A DNA stretch of 37,998 nt from assembly GCF_030693625.1 (NCBI RefSeq), contig NZ_JAUYAF010000047.1:1-37998 (forward strand), written 5' to 3'. This document shows, piece by piece, positions 18,582 to 26,194 of the stretch (positions are counted from its first letter, which is position 1; every line of letters begins with the position of its first letter). The position numbers and the translations under genes were made by a program. This DNA is from Phenylobacterium sp. GTDB lineage: Bacteria > Pseudomonadota > Alphaproteobacteria > Caulobacterales > Caulobacteraceae. A model generated the notes under the pieces. The model saw only the letters and a program-made list of their open reading frames with translations. It searched no databases and was not told the DNA's origin.

Positions 18582-19991
18582 TCAGAAGAAGACGCGGGGG
18601 TTCATGATCCGCTTGGGGTCCAGGCTTTGCCGGATCGCGCTCAGCGCCGCAACCTCCACCGGGCTCTTGTAGCGCCGGGCCTCCTCGGTCTTCATCGCGC
18701 CCAGGCCGTGCTCGGCGGAGATCGAGCCGCCCATGGCCGCGGCGATGTCGTGCACCATCCGCGACCCCTCGTTGCGCCTGGCCGAATGGACCGCGTCGTC
18801 GCCGCCCTCGGGGCGGATGACGTCATAGTGGATATTGCCGTCGCCGACGTGACCAAAGGCGGTGATCCGGCAGCCCGGCGCGAAAGCCTCCATGGCCGCG
18901 GTCGCCTGCGCGATGAACTTGGCCACCTGACTGACGGGGACGGAGATGTCGTGTTTCCAGGTCGCCCCCTCCGGCTTCTGCCCCGGCGACTGGTTCTCCC
19001 GCACCGACCAGAAGGCCTTGGCCTGGGCCTCGCTCTGGGCGATGGCGGCGTCGAGGATCAGGCTGTCCTCCAGGGCCTTGCCCAGCAGCCGCTCCATGGC
19101 CGATTCCGCCGCGCCGGGCTCGCCCGAGGCGATCTCGATCAGCACGTACCAGGGATAGGCCCGGTGCAGCGGGTCGCGCTGGCCCGCGATATTCTTCAGC
19201 ACGAACTCGACCCCGCGCCGGCCCATCAGTTCGAAGGCCTCAACCGCTCCTCCGGCCTCCTCCTTGGCCCGCACCAGCAGCTGGATCGCCACCTCCGGCG
19301 ACTCCACCGCCGCCACCGCCGTGGCGCGGCTGGCGAGGATCGGGAACAGCTTTAAGGACGCGGCGGTGACCACCCCCAGGGTCCCCTCCCCGCCGATGAA
19401 CAGCTGCTTCAGATCATAGCCGGTGTTGTCCTTGCGCAGCCGTTTCAGGCCGTTCCAGATCTCGCCATTGGGCAGGACGGCCTCGATCCCCAACACCAGA
19501 TCGCGGGTGTTGCCGTAGCGCAGCACCGCCGTGCCCCCGGCGTTGGTCGACACGATGCCGCCGATCGTAGCGGTCCCCTCCGAAGCCAGGCCCATGGGGA
19601 AGCGCCGGCGCACCTTGAGCGCCGCCTCGTGCACGGCGGCGAGCGTCACGCCCGCCTCGGCCACGATCACGTCGTCAAAGGCGTCCACGTCGCGGATCGT
19701 CGAAAGCCGCTCGGTGGAAAGCAGGATTTCGCCCTGCGGAATCTGGCCGCCCACCAGGCCGGTATTGCCGCCCTGGGTGGTGATCGGCACGCCCGCCTCA
19801 TGGCAGACGCCGACGATGGCCGAGACGTCGGCCGTGGTCCTCGGCAGGGCCAGGAAGGGCGTCGTCCCCTTCCAGCGGTCGCGCCACTCCAGCAGCTTGG
19901 GCGCCAGGCGCTCCGGATCCTGGCTCCACCCACCCTCGCCGAGCACGGCCTTCAGGCGGGACAGGACATCGGCGGGAACGGAGATGGTCAT
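18582..19991 (-). CDS. FAD-binding oxidoreductase (GlcD / D-2-hydroxyacid dehydrogenase type)
   Basis: The 469-residue flavoprotein has an FAD_binding_4 (PCMH) domain. TTQGGNTGLVGGQIP is the FAD pyrophosphate motif, and the covalent-like segment is LASEGTATIGGIVSTNAGG. The FAD_linked oxidase C-terminal domain carries the metal-binding GHVGDGNIHYDV and a late SAEHGLGAMKTEEARRYK. This architecture covers D-lactate, D-2-hydroxyglutarate and glycolate dehydrogenases; the substrate is not readable from sequence. I start it at ATG 19991, 25 bases after tsaC ends; a longer in-frame start at 20027 would overlap tsaC. The yaaA start is six bases beyond its stop, so the two genes are likely co-transcribed. 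Confidence 0.93.
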   Translation of the reverse strand: MTISVPADVLSRLKAVLGEGGWSQDPERLAPKLLEWRDRWKGTTPFLALPRTTADVSAIVGVCHEAGVPITTQGGNTGLVGGQIPQGEILLSTERLSTIRDVDAFDDVIVAEAGVTLAAVHEAALKVRRRFPMGLASEGTATIGGIVSTNAGGTAVLRYGNTRDLVLGIEAVLPNGEIWNGLKRLRKDNTGYDLKQLFIGGEGTLGVVTAASLKLFPILASRATAVAAVESPEVAIQLLVRAKEEAGGAVEAFELMGRRGVEFVLKNIAGQRDPLHRAYPWYVLIEIASGEPGAAESAMERLLGKALEDSLILDAAIAQSEAQAKAFWSVRENQSPGQKPEGATWKHDISVPVSQVAKFIAQATAAMEAFAPGCRITAFGHVGDGNIHYDVIRPEGGDDAVHSARRNEGSRMVHDIAAAMGGSISAEHGLGAMKTEEARRYKSPVEVAALSAIRQSLDPKRIMNPRVFF

Positions 19992-20016
19992 GACGTCCAG
20001 CCTACTCCCGATGGCC

Positions 20017-20988
20017 CTAGCCGACAAAGCCCGCGGCGCGGATCAGGCGGTCGTTGATGGCCTCGCCCAGGCCCTGCGTCGGGATCGGCGCGACAGCGAT
20101 GGCGGCAGGCTTGGTGCGATCGGCGGCGCGCAGGTAGGCGAAGAGATTGGCGGCGGCCTCTCGCAGGTCGCCTGACACACTGAGGTTCAGGACATTGCCG
20201 GAGGCCGTGGTGGGTCCAAAAGCCAGATAGGCCTCGCCCGCCTCCGGCGCGCCGACGTTCAGCCGCACGGGCGCCTCGGGCGAATAGTGCCGCGCCAGGC
20301 GGCCGGGCGAGCGCTTGGCGTCGTCCTCCGCCTCGGCCAGCCGCCCGACCACCGCCTCGATCTCGGAGCGAGTCACCGACCCGGGCCGCAGCAGGCGCGG
20401 CTGGTCCAGCAGGGCGACGACGGTGGATTCCAGGCCCACGGCGCACGGACCGCCGTCGAGACCGGCCGCCGCCTTGTCCCCCGTCTCGTCCATGGCGTCG
20501 GCATAGGTGGTGGGGCTGGGCCGTCCCGAGCGGTTGGCCGAGGGCGCAACCACCGGACCGCCGAACCGCGCCAGCAGTTCGCGGGCCAGGGGATGGGCGG
20601 GCACGCGGATCGCCACCGTCTCCAGCCCCGCGCGCGCCAGGTCACAGACCACGGTGTCGGGCGCGATGGGCAGGACGAGGGTCAGAGGCCCAGGCCAGAA
20701 GGCGGTCGCCAGCGCCCGCGCCCGGTCGTCGAACACCGCCAGCCGCTCGGCGGTGGCGAGGTCGGCCACATGGCTGATCAGGGGATTGAAGCGCGGCCGA
20801 CCCTTGGCCTCATAGATGGCGGCGACGGCGGCGGGATTGGCCGCGTCGGCGGCGAGGCCGTAGACGGTCTCGGTGGGTAGGATCACCAGCGACCCGGCGC
20901 GCAGGGCCGCGACGGCGGCGTCTAGCGCGTCGCCGTGAGCTGCACGCTCACCTTCACCTGAGCTGGAATCTGATCGGTCGCCTGCCAC
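20017..20988 (-). CDS. tsaC: L-threonylcarbamoyladenylate synthase (Sua5/TsaC)
   Basis: The enzyme makes threonylcarbamoyl-AMP from threonine, bicarbonate and ATP for the t6A modification of tRNAs decoding ANN codons. The roughly 323-residue product has the YrdC fold (LPTETVYGLAADA, IYEAKGRPRFNPL, VAPSANRSGRPSPT) plus the C-terminal Sua5 domain with the linker PGRLARHYSPEAP. The start is unclear. No ATG lies near, and the only in-frame start candidate I see within reach is GTG 20988, giving an N-terminus of normal length. That start overlaps a YceI remnant in another frame by 67 bases. It is first in the tsaC - oxidase - yaaA - esterase - SDR group. Confidence 0.92.
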   Translation of the reverse strand: MAGDRSDSSSGEGERAAHGDALDAAVAALRAGSLVILPTETVYGLAADAANPAAVAAIYEAKGRPRFNPLISHVADLATAERLAVFDDRARALATAFWPGPLTLVLPIAPDTVVCDLARAGLETVAIRVPAHPLARELLARFGGPVVAPSANRSGRPSPTTYADAMDETGDKAAAGLDGGPCAVGLESTVVALLDQPRLLRPGSVTRSEIEAVVGRLAEAEDDAKRSPGRLARHYSPEAPVRLNVGAPEAGEAYLAFGPTTASGNVLNLSVSGDLREAAANLFAYLRAADRTKPAAIAVAPIPTQGLGEAINDRLIRAAGFVG

Positions 20989-21074
20989 TCGCCCTGCCCC
21001 ACGCCGAAGGCGGTCCGGTCGAGGGTGGTTACACCGCTCATGCGCGCCTTGTCGCCGTCGATCTTCAGGGTGGA
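20922..21074 (-). pseudogene. 3' remnant of a YceI-family gene
   Basis: A minus-strand frame ending at TAG 20922-20924 encodes about 50 residues running from TLKIDGDKARMSG through TTLDRTAFGVGQGEWQATDQ to VKVSVQLTATR. This is the C-terminal part of a YceI-like lipocalin, a family of roughly 190 residues. Only this end is present: the N-terminal part and signal peptide are gone, and unrelated leader sequence of the acyl-CoA dehydrogenase begins near 21080. Its last 67 bases overlap the start of tsaC in another frame. It is most simply a truncated pseudogene, left by a deletion or rearrangement. Confidence 0.7.
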
Positions 21075-21089
21075 AGGCGGCAAGCGACC

Positions 21090-21183
21090 TATAGTCGGCT
21101 CGGATCTCCTGGCTGTGGCGCCCACGCCTTGGCGCATCCCGGGCGTCGGGGTAGACAGCCAGCCTACCTCTCAGGAGCCGCCC
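21090..21183 (+). promoter_or_regulatory. Structured leader of the acyl-CoA dehydrogenase gene
   Basis: A TATAGT hexamer at 21090-21095 may be the -10 element. Downstream, CTGGCTGT (21109-21116) and ACAGCCAG (21155-21162) form perfect 8-bp arms enclosing further GC-rich complementarity. A TCAGGAG ribosome-binding site (21171-21177) precedes ATG 21184. The leader could fold into a regulatory hairpin, or the arms could be an operator. Confidence 0.4.
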
Positions 21184-22926
21184 ATGACCTTCCGCGCCCC
21201 GGTTCGCGATCTCGCCTTCGCGCTCAAGACGGTGGGTCACTCGGCCCTGATGTCCCAAGCCTTCCCGGACCTGGACGAGGACACCGTGGTGGCCGTGCTG
21301 GAGGCCGCCGGGTCCTTCACCGAGAGCGAGCTGGCGCCGCTCAATCGCAAGGGCGACACCGAGGGCGCCAAGTACGCCAACGGCAAGGTCGCCGCCGCGC
21401 CGGGCTTCGCCGCCGCCTACCAGGCCTTCGTCGCCGGGGGCTGGAATTCCCTGTCGGCCGATCCGGACCATGGCGGTCAGGGCCTGACCGGGGCGCTGGG
21501 CCTGGCGGTGTTCGAGATGGTGCACGCCGCCAACATGGCCTTCGGCCTCTGTCCCATGCTGACCCAGGGCGCCATCGAGGCGCTGGCCCTGCACGGCACC
21601 GAGCGGCAGAAGCGGCTGGTCTTGCCCAAGCTGGTCTCCGGCGAGTGGACCGGCACCATGAACCTCACCGAGCCCCAGGCGGGCTCCGACCTCGCCGTCG
21701 TCGCCACCCGCGCCGAGCCGGACGGCCAGGGCGGCTACCGCCTGCATGGCCAGAAGATCTTCATCACCTGGGGCGACCACGACGCCGCCGACAACATCTG
21801 TCACCTGGTCCTGGCCCGCCTGCCCGACGCCCCGCCCGGCGTGAAGGGCATCAGCCTGTTCCTGGCCACCAAGCGGCTGGTGGACGAGGACGGAAACCTC
21901 GGCGACCCCAACGACCTGCGGGCCGGCTCCATCGAGCACAAGCTGGGCATCCACGGCTCGCCCACCTGCGTCATGCTGTTCGAGGGCGCCCAGGCCGAGC
22001 TGGTGGGGGAGCTCAACAACGGCATCGCCCACATGTTCGTCATGATGAACGCCGCCCGCCTGCAGGTTGGGGTCCAGGGCGTGGCCATCGCCGAGCGCGC
22101 CTTCCAGCAGGCCCTGGCCTTCTCGCAGGAACGCCGCCAGGGCCGCGCCGCCTGGGCGCCCGACGGCGCCATCTATGGCCACCCGGACATCCGCCGCTCG
22201 CTGCTCTTGATGAAGGCCAAGATCGAGGCCGCCCGCGCCATCTGCCTGTCGACCGGCGTGCTGAACGACGTGGCCCGGCTGGCCAGCGACGAGGCCGCCC
22301 GCGCCGTGGCCAAGGCCCGCGCCGAGCTCTTCACCCCCATCGCCAAGGCCTGGTCCACCGATGTGGGCGTGGAGGTCGCCTCCATGGGCGTGCAGATCCA
22401 CGGCGGCATGGGCTTCATCGAGGAGACTGGCGCGGCCCAGCACTATCGCGACGCCCGCATCGCCCCGATCTATGAGGGCACCAACGGCATCCAGGCCATC
22501 GACCTGGTGGGCCGCAAGGCGCCGATGGAGAACGGCGGCGTCATGGACGCCCTGGCCGCCGAGATGCACGAGACGGCGAACGCGCTCTCAGGCACGCCTG
22601 GCCTCGAGACCGTCGGCGCGCGCCTGGAGGCCGGTGTCGCGGCTCTGGAACGCGCCACCGACTGGATCCTGGCCAACAAGGGTCCGAACGCGCTGTCGGG
22701 CGCCACACCCTATCTGAAGCTGGCCGGCGACGTGCTGGGCGGCTGGATGCTGGGCCTCCAGGCGCTGGCCCTCGTGGACGCCACCGACGACTGGTCGATG
22801 AGCAAGGCCGCCCTGGCCCGCGTCTACGCCGCCCAGGTCCTGGCCCAGGCGCCGGGCCTCGCTGAAGGCGTCATGGAAGGCGCGGCGGACTACGAAGCGG
22901 TCAGCGCTCACGCCTTGGGGGGGTAA
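21184..22926 (+). CDS. Acyl-CoA dehydrogenase (DmdC-like, long form)
   Basis: The 580-residue flavoenzyme has the N-terminal, middle and C-terminal acyl-CoA dehydrogenase domains plus the extra C-terminal domain of the long DmdC/AidB-like class. Landmarks are TGTMNLTEPQAGSDL, GYRLHGQKIFITWGDHD, EHKLGIHGSPTCVMLFEGA and the catalytic base Glu431 in YEGTNGIQAIDL. Relatives oxidise 3-methylmercaptopropionyl-CoA or medium-chain acyl-CoAs; which applies is unknown. I chose ATG 21184 with AGGAG upstream, although the frame is open upstream. It is followed by a large palindromic element and faces nrsF. Confidence 0.93.
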   Translation: MTFRAPVRDLAFALKTVGHSALMSQAFPDLDEDTVVAVLEAAGSFTESELAPLNRKGDTEGAKYANGKVAAAPGFAAAYQAFVAGGWNSLSADPDHGGQGLTGALGLAVFEMVHAANMAFGLCPMLTQGAIEALALHGTERQKRLVLPKLVSGEWTGTMNLTEPQAGSDLAVVATRAEPDGQGGYRLHGQKIFITWGDHDAADNICHLVLARLPDAPPGVKGISLFLATKRLVDEDGNLGDPNDLRAGSIEHKLGIHGSPTCVMLFEGAQAELVGELNNGIAHMFVMMNAARLQVGVQGVAIAERAFQQALAFSQERRQGRAAWAPDGAIYGHPDIRRSLLLMKAKIEAARAICLSTGVLNDVARLASDEAARAVAKARAELFTPIAKAWSTDVGVEVASMGVQIHGGMGFIEETGAAQHYRDARIAPIYEGTNGIQAIDLVGRKAPMENGGVMDALAAEMHETANALSGTPGLETVGARLEAGVAALERATDWILANKGPNALSGATPYLKLAGDVLGGWMLGLQALALVDATDDWSMSKAALARVYAAQVLAQAPGLAEGVMEGAADYEAVSAHALGG

Positions 22927-22933
22927 GAGAGAG

Positions 22934-23135
22934 GAACCACGAACCTCACGAACGACACGAACGGGAGCGCGACGGCGCTGCACGGGTGTGTCATCCCGGT
23001 TTCCGCGAAGCGGAAGACCGGGACCCAAACTCACCGATTCTCCGGCATGCCCCGCGCGTCTGGTCCCGGACAAGCCCTGCGGGCTTTCCGGGATGACACG
23101 TTGTTTGTTCGTGCCGTTCGTGAGGTTCGTGGTTC
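22934..23135. repeat. Nested palindromic (REP/BIME-like) extragenic element
   Basis: Outer arms of 29 bases, 22934-22962 and 23107-23135, match as an inverted repeat at 28 of 29 positions. Inside, GTGTCATCCCGG (22988-22999) and CCGGGATGACAC (23088-23099) are perfect inverse copies. Each begins a local hairpin: TTCCGC-GAA-GCGGAA in the left one, AAGCCC-TGC-GGGCTT in the right one. The whole can fold as two hairpins on a long stem. It lies between convergent genes and carries no convincing gene, so it is probably a non-coding repeat, possibly also a bidirectional terminator. I see no transposase or target-site duplication. Confidence 0.8.
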
Positions 23136-23147
23136 GATAAGACGGCC

Positions 23148-23789
23148 TCACCACCGCAGCAGCCTGCGCCCCGCCAGCGCGCCCAGCAGGGCGGTCACCG
23201 CCATGCCCGCGGTGTACCAGAGGGCCACGAAGGCCGCGGCGCTCTCGCTGCAGTGGAAGGCGTAGATCCAGGCTCCGATGGCCCCGGCGCAGCCGCCGGC
23301 CACGAAGCCCGACAGCACCAGACGCGTGGGGGCCAACCCCCTCAGCGCCCAGACCGCGCCGGCGAAGATGGGCAGGCTGAGGATCGCGATGAAGACCGCG
23401 CAGACCTCGGCGGAGTTCCCCAGCATCATGTCCTGCCGGGTCGCCGGATCGGCGCCCGACAGCCGCCACAGCGCCATGCCGCCGACCAGGGCGAAGGGCG
23501 CCGCCAGCGCCCAGGCCAGCGAGCCCATGGAGCCGCCGGGCCGCGCCACCCGGATCAGGGCGGCGGCCAGCACCGCCGAACAGGCCAGGGTGTAGGCGAA
23601 CTTCATCCAGAACATCGTCCCGGTCATGGCGTCCATCAGATCGGGCCGCACCCCCAGCCAGAAGATCATCAGCAGGGCCGAGAAGAAGGCCCCGCTGCCA
23701 AGGCCGATCAGGATGCGCCGCGTCACCCACCAGGGGGGCGTGGGCTCCAGATTGGCCGTCAACCGATCGATCAGCTCGTCAGTCTTCAC
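23148..23789 (-). CDS. nrsF: NrsF-like anti-sigma factor (DUF1109 membrane protein)
   Basis: The 213-residue integral-membrane protein has six predicted transmembrane segments: about residues 25-46, 61-82, 90-110, 129-150, 157-178 and 185-206. It belongs to the DUF1109 family. In Caulobacter crescentus its relative NrsF holds SigF inactive and releases it when cells meet chromate, cadmium or related stress, through two conserved cysteines (I recall 131 and 181). Here cysteines occur at 70, 130, 167 and 180, so 130 and 180 match in both number and spacing. The start overlaps the end of sigF by 11 bases, giving coupled synthesis. I infer the same sensor role. Confidence 0.88.
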   Translation of the reverse strand: MKTDELIDRLTANLEPTPPWWVTRRILIGLGSGAFFSALLMIFWLGVRPDLMDAMTGTMFWMKFAYTLACSAVLAAALIRVARPGGSMGSLAWALAAPFALVGGMALWRLSGADPATRQDMMLGNSAEVCAVFIAILSLPIFAGAVWALRGLAPTRLVLSGFVAGGCAGAIGAWIYAFHCSESAAAFVALWYTAGMAVTALLGALAGRRLLRW

Positions 23790-24324
23790 GCGCGCCTCCG
23801 AACCTGGCGGTCAGCGCCTTCAGGCCCCGATGCACAGCCACCTTCACCGCCGTCTCGGAGAGCCCATGCTTCTCGGCGGCCTCGCGAGTGGACAGCCCTT
23901 CCACCTTCACGTCGCGGATCAGGGCGCGGGTCCGGGCCGACACCTGCTCCAGCACGCGGTCGAGGTCACGCTTGACCACCAGGTCCTCGGCGCCGCCGTC
24001 GGTGAACAGGCCATCGGCCTCCTCCAGCGGCGAGGAGGGACGCACCTTCGTGCGCCGCAGATGGTCGATCATCTTGTAGCGCGCGATGGCGTAGGCCCAG
24101 GCGGTGAAGGGCTGCTGCGGATCATAGGTGGCGCGGCGGGTATGCACGGCGATCAGGGTTTCCTGGACAAGGTCTTCGGCCTCCGGCGTCCCGAAGCCCA
24201 GTCGCCGGGCGTAGTAGCGGCGCAGCAGCCGGCCCAACTCGGCCAGCAAGGCGCGATGCGCCGCGGCGTCGCCAGCCAGGCCGGCGAGCATCAAGGCCCG
24301 CAGTCGCGCTTCGGTCTGGTCCAC
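23779..24324 (-). CDS. sigF: ECF sigma factor SigF
   Basis: This 181-residue ECF sigma factor has region 2 (AEDLVQETLIAVHTRR, AWAYAIARYKMIDHLRR) and region 4 (LSTREAAEKHGLSETAVKVAVHRGL). With nrsF it forms the SigF/NrsF pair of Caulobacterales, which switches on a small regulon under metal and oxidative stress. Translation appears to start at GTG 24324 (MDQTEARLRALMLAGLAGD); the N-terminus resembles other SigF proteins. An in-frame ATG at 24291 is less likely. The predicted SigF-type promoter ends 13 bases upstream, implying autoregulation and a leader of only a few bases. The gene stop overlaps nrsF by 11 bases. Confidence 0.9.
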   Translation of the reverse strand: MDQTEARLRALMLAGLAGDAAAHRALLAELGRLLRRYYARRLGFGTPEAEDLVQETLIAVHTRRATYDPQQPFTAWAYAIARYKMIDHLRRTKVRPSSPLEEADGLFTDGGAEDLVVKRDLDRVLEQVSARTRALIRDVKVEGLSTREAAEKHGLSETAVKVAVHRGLKALTARFGGARED

Positions 24325-24337
24325 GTGTCGTCTCAGG

Positions 24338-24363
24338 TACGCAGGGCCGGAAGGATTGGTTAC
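24338..24363 (-). promoter_or_regulatory. SigF-dependent promoter upstream of sigF (GTAACC-N16-CGTA)
   Basis: On the minus strand, GTAACC (24363-24358) is followed after exactly 16 bases by CGTA (24341-24338). This closely fits the motif I recall for Caulobacter SigF promoters, GTAACC-N16-CGAA, with one base different in the -10. It lies just upstream of the sigF GTG, so the sigma factor is probably autoregulated. Confidence 0.7.
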
Positions 24364-24392
24364 GCCAGCCTAGCGGCGCCTGAGGCCCCGGC

Positions 24393-25577
24393 CTACTCCG
24401 CCGCCATCAGCGTCGGGTGGTCGCGCAGGGCGGGATCGAGGCCCTTGCCCATCAGGTCGATGAAGTTGTCGCGGTAGAAGCCGCGCTTGGCCGTATCCGT
24501 GCAGCCTTCAAGCGCGTCGTTAAACCGCTTGAGCGGATTGCGGCCACCCTCGATGTGCGGGAAGTCCGAGGAGAACAGGCACATCTCCGGTCCGGAGTTG
24601 GCGATGATCCAGGCGGTGTCCTCGTGCGGATAGGGCGTGACCCGCAGCTGGCGGCGCAGGATCTCGCTGGGCTTGGCCGACAGCTTCTGCAGCCGCTCCT
24701 CCTTGCCGAAGGCCGCCGCGCCCGAGTCCATGAACCGCATCAGGCTGGGCAGCCAGGAGGCCCCCAGCTCAATGGCCCCGAACTTCAGCCGGGGGAAGCG
24801 GTCGAAGACGCCGTCGATCACCAGGGCCGACAGGGTCTGCCAGACCGACAGCGGGATCGCCATGAAGGTCAGGGACGTGAAGTTCTCCGCCCCGCCATGG
24901 AAGTCCAGCACCCGCTCGCCGCCGTTCTCCAGATAGGCCTCGTGCATCTTCTCCTCGCCGCCAACGTGGAACAGGATCGGCACGCCCGCCTCCTGGGCCA
25001 CCGCCCACAGCCGATCGAGGGCGGCGTGGCTCGGCGAATGGTGCGGCGGATGGCGTGAGGGGATGACCAAGCCCTTGCAGCCCATCTCGATGGCCTCGCG
25101 GGCGATATCGGCGGCCCGATCAAGGTCCACCAGGGTGACATAGCCGGTGGCCAGCAGGCGGCGGTCCACCGAGCAGAAGTCGGTCATCATCCGGTTGTGG
25201 GCCCGGGCGCCGGCGACGGCGAGCTCGACCTCGCCCATCTCCTCCAGCCCGTAGTTCCCGAGCGCCGCGGTGGTGAAGACCAGCTGGCTGGTGAAGCCCA
25301 GCATGTCCAGGGCGCGGGGACGATCGGTGTTGCGGAACGACCCCATCGCCTGGAAGTTCTTGCGCAGCAGGAGGTTGGCCTCGTCGCCGGCCCGGAACTC
25401 CGGATCGTCATGCAGCGCCTGGGCCTTGGCCGACCATTCGACGAGAGTGTTCTTCTTGGCGGTCTTGGCCGCGAATTCCTCGCGCAGCCCCGCCTCGACA
25501 TAGGGGAGAATGGCCCCGGGAAGCTCCATCACATGACTGTCGGCGTCATGAATGGTCTGGCCCTCAACATAAGGCAT
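24393..25577 (-). CDS. Amidohydrolase 2 family protein
   Basis: The 394-residue protein has an amidohydrolase TIM barrel. The N-terminal metal motif is in [13 protein letters not shown] (Asp11, Asp13, His15). Later come [36 protein letters not shown] and, near the end, [19 protein letters not shown], whose aspartate is the expected catalytic residue. This is the PF04909-type decarboxylase/hydrolase family (for example, enzymes of the aminocarboxymuconate-semialdehyde decarboxylase group); the substrate is unknown. The start is ATG 25577 after a GGGAAGAACGCC site. The DNA glycosylase start lies only 14 bases away on the other strand. Confidence 0.9.
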   Translation of the reverse strand: MPYVEGQTIHDADSHVMELPGAILPYVEAGLREEFAAKTAKKNTLVEWSAKAQALHDDPEFRAGDEANLLLRKNFQAMGSFRNTDRPRALDMLGFTSQLVFTTAALGNYGLEEMGEVELAVAGARAHNRMMTDFCSVDRRLLATGYVTLVDLDRAADIAREAIEMGCKGLVIPSRHPPHHSPSHAALDRLWAVAQEAGVPILFHVGGEEKMHEAYLENGGERVLDFHGGAENFTSLTFMAIPLSVWQTLSALVIDGVFDRFPRLKFGAIELGASWLPSLMRFMDSGAAAFGKEERLQKLSAKPSEILRRQLRVTPYPHEDTAWIIANSGPEMCLFSSDFPHIEGGRNPLKRFNDALEGCTDTAKRGFYRDNFIDLMGKGLDPALRDHPTLMAAE

Positions 25578-25591
25578 GGCGTTCTTCCCTG

Positions 25592-26188
25592 ATGAGTTCT
25601 TTTCTTGTCCCCAGTTCGGACCCAAGCGAACCCGGCGTCAAGCTGTTCGCGCGCCACCCGGCCGACGTGGCGCGGGACCTGATCGGCATGATCCTCACCG
25701 TGGACGGGGTCGGCGGACGCATCGTCGAGACCGAGGCCTATCACCACGAGGACCCGGCCTCGCACACCTTCAATGGGCCGACGCCGCGCAACGCCGCCAT
25801 GTTCGGACCCGTCGGCCGGGCCTATGTCTACCGCTCCTACGGCCTGCACTGGTGCCTGAACTTCGTCTGCGGCGACACGCCGGGCAGCGCCGTGCTGATC
25901 CGTGCGCTGGAGCCGATGAGCGGCCTCGAACAGATGCGTGAGCGGCGCGGCGCCGATGCCGCGCGCCTGCTCTGCGCCGGGCCGGGACGCCTGTGCCAGG
26001 CCCTGGCCATCTCCCGCGAGCACGACGAGGCGCCGCTGGACAAGCCACCCTTCGCCCTGGAGCCGTCGATGCAGGATTGGGAGATCGTGGTGGGCGCGCG
26101 CATCGGCCTCACCAAGGGGGTCCAGACCCCCTGGCGCTTCGGTCTGGCCGGCTCGAAATTCCTGAGCCGGCCATTCCCGAAGGCGTAG
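25592..26188 (+). CDS. 3-methyladenine DNA glycosylase (AAG/MPG family)
   Basis: The 198-residue enzyme excises alkylated purines, such as 3-methyladenine and hypoxanthine, in base-excision repair. It has the AAG landmarks: [20 protein letters not shown], with the catalytic Glu48, Tyr50 and His58 by comparison with human AAG, and [19 protein letters not shown] as the lesion pocket. [13 protein letters not shown] and GARIGLTKG are also conserved. ATG 25592 gives a typical N-terminus. It is divergent from the amidohydrolase, whose start is only 14 bases away, so its promoter and ribosome-binding site must lie within that gene. Confidence 0.93.
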   Translation: MSSFLVPSSDPSEPGVKLFARHPADVARDLIGMILTVDGVGGRIVETEAYHHEDPASHTFNGPTPRNAAMFGPVGRAYVYRSYGLHWCLNFVCGDTPGSAVLIRALEPMSGLEQMRERRGADAARLLCAGPGRLCQALAISREHDEAPLDKPPFALEPSMQDWEIVVGARIGLTKGVQTPWRFGLAGSKFLSRPFPKA

Positions 26189-26194
26189 GTGGTC

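Noticed and set aside
21075..22569. Upstream extension of the tsaC frame across the acyl-CoA dehydrogenase on the minus strand
   Set aside because: It lies fully antisense to a well-supported gene; only the part downstream of about 20988 resembles the Sua5/TsaC fold.
22927..23147. A protein-coding gene in the palindromic region
   Set aside because: The open frames across it continue into neighbouring antisense sequence and consist of translated repeat; none has a credible start site or family resemblance.
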